This document shows, one piece after another, positions 1-8,477 of a stretch of DNA of 23,156 nt (positions are counted from its first letter, which is position 1; each line of letters begins with the position of its first letter). Location of the stretch: the NCBI GenBank assembly GCA_002189035.1, contig NEEC01000213.1, positions 1-23,156 of the forward strand, read 5' to 3'. A program made the translations under genes and the position numbers. The DNA comes from Utricularia gibba (lineage: Eukaryota; Streptophyta; Magnoliopsida; Lamiales; Lentibulariaceae). Under the pieces are notes generated by a model, which did no database searches, was not told the origin of the DNA, and saw nothing but the letters and a program-made list of their open reading frames with translations.

Positions 1-246
1 AATTTTAGAGACTCGATGGGCCATTCTTCGATCAGCGTCCTACTATCTAGTTCAAACTCAAAGTCACATTATTCTTGCACAATTTCGTATGAATGAATAT
101 GGGATATGATCCGTTGGAAGCCCAAGTGTTAGAGAATTTTACTGAATCTGCTGAGCAAGGGTTGTGAGTTCATAACAGCTGTTGAAACCTCTCCAGGGTG
201 GTGTGCTGGCGTGATGAGCTTTCTACAATGACAAAAAAAATATTTT

Positions 247-1144
247 ATAATCATGTGATATATGTTTATTAAAATATAAATAATGTAAATACGTTAGTTA
301 TTAAAGCATATACTACATGTGAAAGTTTCTTAGTTTTTAATTTTATTAGCATTCGACCCTTAGTTATACTTTGGATGGAGTGTGCATTTTTATTTAATCA
401 TTTTAATTAGCATTCGATCCTTGGTTAAGATTCCAATCGAGTGTATATTTTTTATTTGAACGATTCTATTTGCATTCGATTCTAAGATATGATGCGGATC
501 GAGCGTATATTTTTTATTTTAATATTTTTATTGGCTTTTGGTCTTTAGACATGATTCGGATCGAGTGGAGATGGTTTACTTGAAACTTGTGTTAACGCTC
601 GATCCTTAGGAGCAATGTGGAGCGTGTTTACATTGCAAGGGCACACGGGCGTGGGTTGTGCGTAAACCACGCCCGTGTGGCATGGCATTGTAATGTATAC
701 ACGTTCTAAATTGCTCCTAACGGTGGAACGCTAATTAAGATTTAAAATAAATGAATATGCACTCGATCCAAAGTATACCTAAGGATCTAAGGCTAATAAA
801 AATATGAGAGTGAAAAATATACGCTCGATCCGCAGCATACCTAACGTTCGAATGCTAATAAAAAATATTAAAATAAAAAATACGCGCTCGATCCGCATTA
901 TACTTAAGGATCGAATGATAATAAAAATATTTAAAGTAAAAAAATAGCAAATATGATCTGAATCATAACCAAGGATCGAATGCTAATTAAATTGACTAAA
1001 GTAAAAATACACACTCCATCCAAAGTACAACTGAGGATCAAATGGTAATAATTAAGTCAAAGAAGCTTTCACAGTTATCCTACGGTTTAATAAATAATGT
1101 ATTTCAATTATTTATAATTTAATAAACCTATATCATATGATTAT
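247..1144. repeat. Fold-back inverted repeat, copy 1
   Basis: A long imperfect inverted repeat. The left end ATAATCATGTGATATATG pairs with the right end, whose reverse complement begins ATAATCATATGATATAGG. The first ~59 bases of the two arms agree at about 86% by hand count. Arms consist of ~62-bp subrepeats with junctions at 349, 410, 472, 534 and 597 on the left and 731, 793, 855, 918, 983 and 1045 on the right, so the right arm is one unit longer. The middle holds a GC-rich hairpin (642-679). The structure recalls fold-back transposons, whose long terminal inverted repeats contain tandem subrepeats, or a large non-autonomous palindromic element. No transposase and no clear target-site duplication are visible, so the mobile origin is inference. 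Confidence 0.85.
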
Positions 1145-1477
1145 GATTAGAGATGGGCCTGGGTTGGATCCATTCAGGTTCGGACCCAACCCGATGAAAT
1201 TCTGGGTATTACAGTTTGCATGACCCATGGGGTTGTCTTTCTGTTCAACCCGAACGGGTTAAACCTACGGGTTTTGATTGGGCCCGAACCGAACCAAGGG
1301 TTTATCAATTTTATTTTTATTTTTGGCTTATTGTATTTTATGGTTGTTTTCTTTTTTCCACGGCCGTATGGCCTTGTGGCTGCTGCTCGAGCACGCGGGC
1401 ATTAACCAAGCCCATGTGGCCTCGTGGTGCTGCTGCGTATGCACACGGGCTGGGGGTCGCGCCGGGCATGAGCCCAA

Positions 1478-2300
1478 AGTCAGTTTTAGCCCGGCGAAAA
1501 AAGGGATGCATTTCTTAGCGTTGGGTTATCACGAGCCGCCTAATTTTTTTTCGTGGAACACCATCTAGTTTTGTGGGGGGCGCTCTCGAGGGCCCTTGGC
1601 TTGGGCCCCGGGTTCGGTCTGGCTGATGAGCCCACTCTGGTCCCACTCGGCGAAAATCGTGACACATTTGTTGAAATTAGGATGTCACGTGCACCCAACA
1701 CGGTTTTTTCAACACACGCTTTATACTTGTGGAGACGCTCTCGGGGGCACTCGAATCTTCCCATACGTCGTACCAGGCTCGAGCGTAAAGTCATTGTAGC
1801 CCGGCAAAGAAAGTGATGCATTTATTAACTTTGGGTTGTCACGAGCCGCCTAAATGGTTTTCCATGGAACACCTTCTAGTTTTGGGGGGGAGGGGAGCGG
1901 GCGCTGCGCCTCGTCCGGGCCCCGGGAGCCCGGTCCCGTCCGACTCGACGAAAATCGTGATGCATTTGTTGAAGTTAGGATGTCACGAGAACCGCACACG
2001 GTTTTTTTCAACAACACACTTTATACTTAAGGAGGAGCTCTCGGGGGGCACCCTGATCGAGCCGGAGGTCGTGCCGAACTCAGGCCCAAAGTCAGCAGTA
2101 GCGCGCCAAAAAAAGTGATGCATTTATTAACGTTGGGTTGTGACGAGACGCGTATATGGTTTTTGAAGGAACACCTCCTCGTATTGAGGCGGGCGCTCTC
2201 GAGGGGCCCTTGGCCCGGGCCCCGGGTTCGGACGGGCTCATGGGCCCACTCGACGAAAATCATGATGCATTTGTTGAAATTGGGATGTCACGTGCACCCC
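1478..2300 (+). repeat. GC-rich subrepeat block, copy 1
   Basis: Three direct subrepeats starting at AAAGTC-type junctions near 1478, 1789 and 2090 (about 311 and 301 bp apart). Each holds two diverged halves anchored on GATGCATTT or a variant, at 1505, 1661, 1815, 1959, 2117 and 2264. The third subrepeat is cut short where module A begins. Several G-run and CAACA losses make this copy 823 bp. Confidence 0.85.
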
Positions 2301-2570
2301 ACATTTGTTGAGCGAGGACGGCCAATTTTAGAGACTCGATGGGCCATTCTTCGATCAGCGTCCTACTATCTAGTTCAAACTCAAAGTCACATTATTCTTG
2401 CACAATTTCGTATGAATGAATATGGGATATGATCCGTTGGAAGCCAAGTGTTAGAGAATTTTACTGAATCTGCTGAGCAAGGGGTTGTGAGTTCATAACA
2501 GCTGTTGAAACCTCTCCAGGGTGGTGTGCGTGGCGTGATGAGCTTTCTACAATGACAAAAAAATATTTTT

Positions 2571-3468
2571 ATAATCATGTGATATATGTTTATTAAAATA
2601 TAAATAATGTAAATACGTTAGTTATTAAAGCATATACTACATGTGAAAGTTTCTTAGTTTTTAATTTTATTAGCATTCGACCTTAGTTATACTTTGGATG
2701 GAGTGTGCATTTTTATTTTAATCATTTTAATTAGCATTCGATCCTTGGTTAAGATTCCAATCGAGTGTATATTTTTTATTTGAACGATTCTATTTGCATT
2801 CGATTCTAAGATATGATGCGGATCGAGCGTATATTTTTTATTTTAATATTTTTATTGGCTTTCGGTCTTTAGACATGATTCGGATCGAGTGGAGATGGTT
2901 TACTTGAAACTTGTGTTAACGCTCGATCCTTAGGAGCAATGTGGAGCGTGTTTACATTGCAAGGGCACACGGGCGTGGGTTGTGCGTAAACCACGCCCGT
3001 GTGGCATGGCATTGTAATGTATACACGTTCTAAATTGCTCCTAACGGTGGAACGCTAATTAAGATTTAAAATAAATGAATATGCACTCGATCCAAAGTAT
3101 ACCTAAGGATCTAAGGCTAATAAAAATATGAGAGTGAAAAATATACGCTCGATCCGCAGCATACCTAACGTTCGAATGCTAATAAAAAATATTAAAATAA
3201 AAAATACGCGCTCGATCCGCATTATACTTAAGGATCGAATGATAATAAAAATATTTAAAGTAAAAAAATAGCAAATATGATCTGAATCATAACCAAGGAT
3301 CGAATGCTAATTAAATTGACTAAAGTAAAAATACACACTCCATCCAAAGTACAACTGAGGATCAAATGGTAATAATTAAGTCAAAGAAGCTTTCACAGTT
3401 ATCCTACGGTTTAATAAATAATGTATTTCAATTATTTATAATTTAATAAACCTATATCATATGATTAT
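2571..3468. repeat. Fold-back inverted repeat, copy 2
   Basis: Same ends and subrepeat layout as in monomer 1. One C is missing in the first left subrepeat (near 2680), so the length is 898 rather than 899. Confidence 0.85.
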
Positions 3469-3804
3469 GATTAGAGATGGGCCTGGGTTGGATCCATTCA
3501 GGTTCGGACCCAACCCGATGAAATTCTGGGTATTACAGTTTGCATGACCCATGGGGTTGTCTTTCTGTTCAACCCGAACGGGTTAAACCCTACGGGTTTT
3601 GATTGGGCCCGAACCGAACCAAGGGTTTATCAATTTTATTTTTTATTTTTGGCTTATTGTATTTTATGGTTGTTTTCTTTTTTCCCACGGCCGTATGGCC
3701 TTGTGGCTGCTGCTCGAGCACGCGGGCATTAACCAAGCCCATGTGGCCTCGTGGTGCTGCTGCGTATGCACACGGGCTGGGGGTCGCGCCGGGCATGAGC
3801 CCAA

Positions 3805-4632
3805 AGTCAGTTTTAGCCCGGCGAAAAAAGGGATGCATTTCTTAGCGTTGGGTTATCACGAGCCGCCTAATTTTTTTTCGTGGAACACCATCTAGTTTTG
3901 TGGGGGGGCGCTCTCGAGGGGCCCTTGGCTTGGGCCCCGGGTTCGGTCTGGCTGATGAGCCCACTCTGGTCCCACTCGGCGAAAATCGTGACACATTTGT
4001 TGAAATTAGGATGTCACGTGCACCCAACACGGTTTTTTCAACAACACGCTTTATACTTGTGGAGACGCTCTCGGGGGGCACTCGAATCTTCCCATACGTC
4101 GTACCAGGCTCGAGCGTAAAGTCATTGTAGCCCGGCAAAGAAAGTGATGCATTTATTAACTTTGGGTTGTCACGAGCCGCCTAAATGGTTTTCCATGGAA
4201 CACCTTCTAGTTTTGGGGGGGAGGGGAGCGGGCGCTGCGCCTCGTCCGGGCCCCGGGAGCCCGGTCCCGTCCGACTCGACGAAAATCGTGATGCATTTGT
4301 TGAAGTTAGGATGTCACGAGAACCGCACACGGTTTTTTTCAACAACACACTTTATACTTAAGGAGGAGCTCTCGGGGGGGCACCCTGATCGAGCCGGAGG
4401 TCGTGCCGAACTCAGGCCCAAAGTCAGCAGTAGCGCGCCAAAAAAAGTGATGCATTTATTAACGTTGGGTTGTGACGAGACGCGTATATGGTTTTTGAAG
4501 GAACACCTCCTCGTATTGAGGCGGGCGCTCTCGAGGGGCCCTTGGCCCGGGCCCCGGGTTCGGACGGGCTCATGGGCCCACTCGACGAAAATCATGATGC
4601 ATTTGTTGAAATTGGGATGTCACGTGCACCCC
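3805..4632 (+). repeat. GC-rich subrepeat block, copy 2
   Basis: 828-bp copy of the block of three ~300-bp subrepeats. Carries seven uninterrupted Gs near 4374. Confidence 0.85.
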
Positions 4633-4904
4633 ACATTTGTTGAGCGAGGACGGCCAATTTTAGAGACTCGATGGGCCATTCTTCGATCAGCGTCCTACTA
4701 TCTAGTTCAAACTCAAAGTCACATTATTCTTGCACAATTTCGTATGAATGAATATGGGATATGATCCGTTGGAAGCCCAAGTGTTAGAGAATTTTACTGA
4801 ATCTGCTGAGCAAGGGGTTGTGAGTTCATAACAGCTGTTGAAACCTCTCCAGGGTGGTGTGCGTGGCGTGATGAGCTTTCTACAATGACAAAAAAAATAT
4901 TTTT

Positions 4905-5803
4905 ATAATCATGTGATATATGTTTATTAAAATATAAATAATGTAAATACGTTAGTTATTAAAGCATATACTACATGTGAAAGTTTCTTAGTTTTTAATT
5001 TTATTAGCATTCGACCCTTAGTTATACTTTGGATGGAGTGTGCATTTTTATTTTAATCATTTTAATTAGCATTCGATCCTTGGTTAAGATTCCAATCGAG
5101 TGTATATTTTTTATTTGAACGATTCTATTTGCATTCGATTCTAAGATATGATGCGGATCGAGCGTATATTTTTTATTTTAATATTTTTATTGGCTTTCGG
5201 TCTTTAGACATGATTCGGATCGAGTGGAGATGGTTTACTTGAAACTTGTGTTAACGCTCGATCCTTAGGAGCAATGTGGAGCGTGTTTACATTGCAAGGG
5301 CACACGGGCGTGGGTTGTGCGTAAACCACGCCCGTGTGGCATGGCATTGTAATGTATACACGTTCTAAATTGCTCCTAACGGTGGAACGCTAATTAAGAT
5401 TTAAAATAAATGAATATGCACTCGATCCAAAGTATACCTAAGGATCTAAGGCTAATAAAAATATGAGAGTGAAAAATATACGCTCGATCCGCAGCATACC
5501 TAACGTTCGAATGCTAATAAAAAATATTAAAATAAAAAATACGCGCTCGATCCGCATTATACTTAAGGATCGAATGATAATAAAAATATTTAAAGTAAAA
5601 AAATAGCAAATATGATCTGAATCATAACCAAGGATCGAATGCTAATTAAATTGACTAAAGTAAAAATACACACTCCATCCAAAGTACAACTGAGGATCAA
5701 ATGGTAATAATTAAGTCAAAGAAGCTTTCACAGTTATCCTACGGTTTAATAAATAATGTATTTCAATTATTTATAATTTAATAAACCTATATCATATGAT
5801 TAT
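4905..5803. repeat. Fold-back inverted repeat, copy 3 (reference)
   Basis: Full 899-bp form. Left subrepeat junctions lie at about 5007, 5069, 5131, 5193 and 5256; right junctions at about 5390, 5452, 5514, 5577, 5642 and 5704, a period of 61-65 bp. Each subrepeat carries its own small palindrome of the form TCGATCC, 13-14 bases, GGATCGA (clearest at about 5547-5580). The 38-bp hairpin at 5301-5338 separates the arms. AT-rich except for that core. Flanks are an A8TAT5 tract on the left and GATTAGAGATGGGC on the right, with no matching short direct repeat. Confidence 0.87.
5265..5379. repeat. Core palindrome with GC-rich hairpin at the fold-back centre
   Basis: The 115-bp core runs from TTAGGAGCAAT to ATTGCTCCTAA, a perfect 11-base inverted pair. 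Inside, ACATT and AATGT pair again, and the centre is the perfect 13-bp stem CACACGGGCGTGG (5301-5313) with CCACGCCCGTGTG (5326-5338) around a 12-base spacer. The GC content stands out against the AT-rich arms. It recurs in every monomer, for example at 606-720 in monomer 1. It could extrude as a cruciform or fold in RNA; no function can be read from it. It is not a bacterial-type terminator, since no T run follows and there is no gene. Confidence 0.85.
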
Positions 5804-6140
5804 GATTAGAGATGGGCCTGGGTTGGATCCATTCAGGTTCGGACCCAACCCGATGAAATTCTGGGTATTACAGTTTGCATGACCCATGGGGTTGTCTTTC
5901 TGTTCAACCCGAACGGGTTAAACCCTACGGGTTTTGATTGGGCCCGAACCGAACCAAGGGTTTATCAATTTTATTTTTTATTTTTGGCTTATTGTATTTT
6001 ATGGTTGTTTTTCTTTTTTTCCACGGCCGTATGGCCTTGTGGCTGCTGCTCGAGCACGCGGGCATTAACCAAGCCCATGTGGCCTCGTGGTGCTGCTGCG
6101 TATGCACACGGGCTGGGGGTCGCGCCGGGCATGAGCCCAA
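5804..6140. other. Module C: GGGTT/AACCC palindromes, T-rich tract and CTG-rich stretch
   Basis: About 335 bp between the fold-back and the GC-rich block, in all monomers (also 1145-1477, 3469-3804, 8141-8477, 10476-10812, 12812-13148, 15146-15481, 17481-17817, 19817-20153 and 22153-22498). It opens with an 11-bp inverted pair with one mismatch, GGGTTGGATCC (5820-5830) and GGACCCAACCC (5841-5851). Two 6-bp ones follow: AACCCG/CGGGTT (5906-5919) and AAACCC/GGGTTT (5920-5934). Next come a T-rich tract (about 5970-6020) and CTGCTGCTCGAG. Such GGTTCGGACCC-type sequence is, to my recollection, common in plant DNA repeats, and TAGAGATGGGC (5809-5819) loosely resembles a hAT terminus. No matching second end or transposase is seen. 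The last ~40 bases (GGCTGGGGGTCGCGCC) already resemble the ends of the downstream subrepeats. Confidence 0.6.
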
Positions 6141-6968
6141 AGTCAGTTTTAGCCCGGCGAAAAAAGGGATGCATTTCTTAGCGTTGGGTTATCACGAGCC
6201 GCCTAATTTTTTTTCGTGGAACACCATCTAGTTTTGTGGGGGGGCGCTCTCGAGGGGCCCTTGGCTTGGGCCCCGGGTTCGGTCTGGCTGATGAGCCCAC
6301 TCTGGTCCCACTCGGCGAAAATCGTGACACATTTGTTGAAATTAGGATGTCACGTGCACCCAACACGGTTTTTTCAACAACACGCTTTATACTTGTGGAG
6401 ACGCTCTCGGGGGGCACTCGAATCTTCCCATACGTCGTACCAGGCTCGAGCGTAAAGTCATTGTAGCCCGGCAAAGAAAGTGATGCATTTATTAACTTTG
6501 GGTTGTCACGAGCCGCCTAAATGGTTTTCCATGGAACACCTTCTAGTTTTGGGGGGGAGGGGAGCGGGCGCTGCGCCTCGTCCGGGCCCCGGGAGCCCGG
6601 TCCCGTCCGACTCGACGAAAATCGTGATGCATTTGTTGAAGTTAGGATGTCACGAGAACCGCACACGGTTTTTTTCAACAACACACTTTATACTTAAGGA
6701 GGAGCTCTCGGTGGGGCACCCTGATCGAGCCGGAGGTCGTGCCGAACTCAGGCCCAAAGTCAGCAGTAGCGCGCCAAAAAAAGTGATGCATTTATTAACG
6801 TTGGGTTGTGACGAGACGCGTATATGGTTTTTGAAGGAACACCTCCTCGTATTGAGGCGGGCGCTCTCGAGGGGCCCTTGGCCCGGGCCCCGGGTTCGGA
6901 CGGGCTCATGGGCCCACTCGACGAAAATCATGATGCATTTGTTGAAATTGGGATGTCACGTGCACCCC
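6141..6968 (+). repeat. GC-rich subrepeat block, copy 3 (reference)
   Basis: Six half-units anchored at about 6168, 6326, 6482, 6626, 6785 and 6932 (spacing 144-159). Odd halves read GATGCATTT-TTA-CGTTGGGTT and lead into ACACC-TCTAGTTTT-G-run; even halves read GATGCATTTGTTGAA-TTAGGATGTCACG and lead into CACACGG-T-run-CAACAACAC. Both types then run into a GCTCTCG-G-run segment. The alternation shows a ~150-bp ancestral unit that doubled to ~300 bp and then triplicated. The second half has an inverted pair CGTGACA/TGTCACG (6323-6329, 6348-6354). I do not recognise the family; an origin from an rDNA spacer is conceivable but nothing here shows it. Confidence 0.85.
6553..6570 (+). other. G-rich run with four-tract potential
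   Basis: Seven Gs, A, four Gs, AGC and three Gs follow TTCTAGTTTT in the second subrepeat of each block (for example 1884-1901 in monomer 1; one G shorter in monomer 6 near 13559). If the seven-G run splits, four G tracts with short loops are available for a quadruplex. This is prediction from pattern only. Confidence 0.4.
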
Positions 6969-7241
6969 ACATTTGTTGAGCGAGGACGGCCAATTTTAGA
7001 GACTCGATGGGCCATTCTTCGATCAGCGTCCTACTATCTAGTTCAAACTCAAAGTCACATTATTCTTGCACAATTTCGTATGAATGAATATGGGATATGA
7101 TCCGTTGGAAGCCCAAGTGTTAGAGAATTTTACTGAATCTGCTGAGCAAGGGGTTGTGAGTTCATAACAGCTGTTGAAACCTCTCCAGGGTGGTGTGCGT
7201 GGCGTGATGAGCTTTCTACAATGACAAAAAAAATATTTTTT
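6969..7241. other. Module A: spacer with no recognised content
   Basis: About 272 bp between the end of the GC-rich block and the fold-back, present in all monomers (also 1-246 partial, 2301-2570, 4633-4904, 9305-9576, 11641-11912, 13975-14246, 16310-16581, 18646-18917 and 20982-21253). It shows no subrepeat and no long inverted repeat. One short frame (DPLEAQVLENFTESAEQG, about 7101-7154) looks protein-like but is bounded by nearby stops and matches nothing I know. The module ends in an A tract followed by a T tract beside the fold-back. It may be a remnant of the sequence into which the other modules came together. Confidence 0.5.
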
Positions 7242-8140
7242 ATAATCATGTGATATATGTTTATTAAAATATAAATAATGTAAATACGTTAGTTATTAAA
7301 GCATATACTACATGTGAAAGTTTCTTAGTTTTTAATTTTATTAGCATTCGACCCTTAGTTATACTTTGGATGGAGTGTGCATTTTTATTTTAATCATTTT
7401 AATTAGCATTCGATCCTTGGTTAAGATTCCAATCGAGTGTATATTTTTTATTTGAACGATTCTATTTGCATTCGATTCTAAGATATGATGCGGATCGAGC
7501 GTATATTTTTTATTTTAATATTTTTATTGGCTTTCGGTCTTTAGACATGATTCGGATCGAGTGGAGATGGTTTACTTGAAACTTGTGTTAACGCTCGATC
7601 CTTAGGAGCAATGTGGAGCGTGTTTACATTGCAAGGGCACACGGGCGTGGGTTGTGCGTAAACCACGCCCGTGTGGCATGGCATTGTAATGTATACACGT
7701 TCTAAATTGCTCCTAACGGTGGAACGCTAATTAAGATTTAAAATAAATGAATATGCACTCGATCCAAAGTATACCTAAGGATCTAAGGCTAATAAAAATA
7801 TGAGAGTGAAAAATATACGCTCGATCCGCAGCATACCTAACGTTCGAATGCTAATAAAAAATATTAAAATAAAAAATACGCGCTCGATCCGCATTATACT
7901 TAAGGATCGAATGATAATAAAAATATTTAAAGTAAAAAAATAGCAAATATGATCTGAATCATAACCAAGGATCGAATGCTAATTAAATTGACTAAAGTAA
8001 AAATACACACTCCATCCAAAGTACAACTGAGGATCAAATGGTAATAATTAAGTCAAAGAAGCTTTCACAGTTATCCTACGGTTTAATAAATAATGTATTT
8101 CAATTATTTATAATTTAATAAACCTATATCATATGATTAT
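7242..8140. repeat. Fold-back inverted repeat, copy 4
   Basis: Same 899-bp structure; preceded by one extra T compared with the other copies. Confidence 0.85.
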
Positions 8141-8477
8141 GATTAGAGATGGGCCTGGGTTGGATCCATTCAGGTTCGGACCCAACCCGATGAAATTCTG
8201 GGTATTACAGTTTGCATGACCCATGGGGTTGTCTTTCTGTTCAACCCGAACGGGTTAAACCCTACGGGTTTTGATTGGGCCCGAACCGAACCAAGGGTTT
8301 ATCAATTTTATTTTTTATTTTTGGCTTATTGTATTTTATGGTTGTTTTTCTTTTTTTCCACGGCCGTATGGCCTTGTGGCTGCTGCTCGAGCACGCGGGC
8401 ATTAACCAAGCCCATGTGGCCTCGTGGTGCTGCTGCGTATGCACACGGGCTGGGGGTCGCGCCGGGCATGAGCCCAA

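Larger units (their letters stand above)
1..2323 (+). repeat. Monomer 1 (2,323 bp, most divergent)
   Basis: Shortest full monomer. Compared with the 2,336-bp inner copies I count thirteen single-base losses, almost all in homopolymers or short repeats: for example AAACCTACGGG at 1263 instead of AAACCCTACGGG, and shorter T tracts at about 1310-1357. One substitution makes GGCTTTTGG at 533 where all later copies have GGCTTTCGG. The near absence of insertions suggests consensus error at a contig end, though real divergence of an edge copy is possible. Confidence 0.95.
2324..4655 (+). repeat. Monomer 2 (2,332 bp)
   Basis: Four bases shorter than the inner copies overall. One C is missing in GGAAGCCAAG near 2440, one A in the A tract at about 2557, and one C in TTCGACCTTAG near 2680. 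The T/C tract near 3675 reads TTTTCTTTTTTCCC instead of TTTTTCTTTTTTTCC. It carries a seven-G run near 4374, where most inner copies have GGTGGGG. Confidence 0.95.
4656..6991 (+). repeat. Monomer 3 (2,336 bp, reference copy)
   Basis: Used here as the reference monomer. Layout: remainder of module A 4656-4904, fold-back 4905-5803, module C 5804-6140, GC-rich subrepeat block 6141-6968, then the first bases of the next module A. It is the first copy with the GGTGGGG variant (near 6710). No difference from monomers 5, 8 and 9 was noticed by eye. Confidence 0.95.

Noticed and set aside
5301-5338. Rho-independent terminator at the GC-rich hairpin
   Set aside because: No T run follows the stem, there is no gene upstream, and the hairpin is the centre of a much larger palindrome in probable eukaryotic DNA.
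4905-5803. CRISPR-like array of ~62-bp repeats
   Set aside because: The subrepeats are contiguous and diverged, with no constant repeat separated by unique spacers, and they occur in opposite orientation in the two arms.
4889-5818. Target-site duplication flanking the fold-back
   Set aside because: The left flank is an A/T tract and the right flank is GATTAGAGATG; I found no convincing matching short direct repeat at the element ends.
5835-5851. tRNA-like B box (AGGTTCGGACCC)
   Set aside because: It only partly matches the GGTTCGANTCC consensus, and there is no A box or cloverleaf around it; the match belongs to the GGGTT/AACCC inverted repeat.
5906-5934. Interstitial telomere repeat (AAACCCTA)
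   Set aside because: A single AAACCCTA is present, part of a short inverted pair, with no tandem copies.
5879-6181. 100-codon open frame with a hydrophobic stretch in module C
   Set aside because: The hydrophobic segment comes from the T-rich tract, and T-tract length changes shift the frame between monomers. Overlapping frames on both strands are equally long, as expected by chance in a conserved repeat.
6178-6474. 98-codon minus-strand frame conserved in many copies
   Set aside because: Conserved only because the DNA is; it is broken or shortened in monomers 1, 4 and 10 by homopolymer changes and has no recognisable domain.
6141-6968. 5S or 45S ribosomal RNA repeat
   Set aside because: The tandem layout suggested rDNA or its spacer, but I see no 5S coding segment, no 18S/5.8S/25S sequence, and no TATATA-G-run polymerase I start typical of plant spacers. 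Derivation from a spacer cannot be excluded.
6480-7100. 206-codon open frame present at the same place in most monomers
   Set aside because: It spans GC-rich subrepeats and part of the spacer, and its peptide simply repeats the DNA subrepeats (MHLLTLGC- and EHLLVL-like segments recur). One-base G-run indels break it in monomers 1 and 6. It resembles no protein family I know and has no codon-level conservation.
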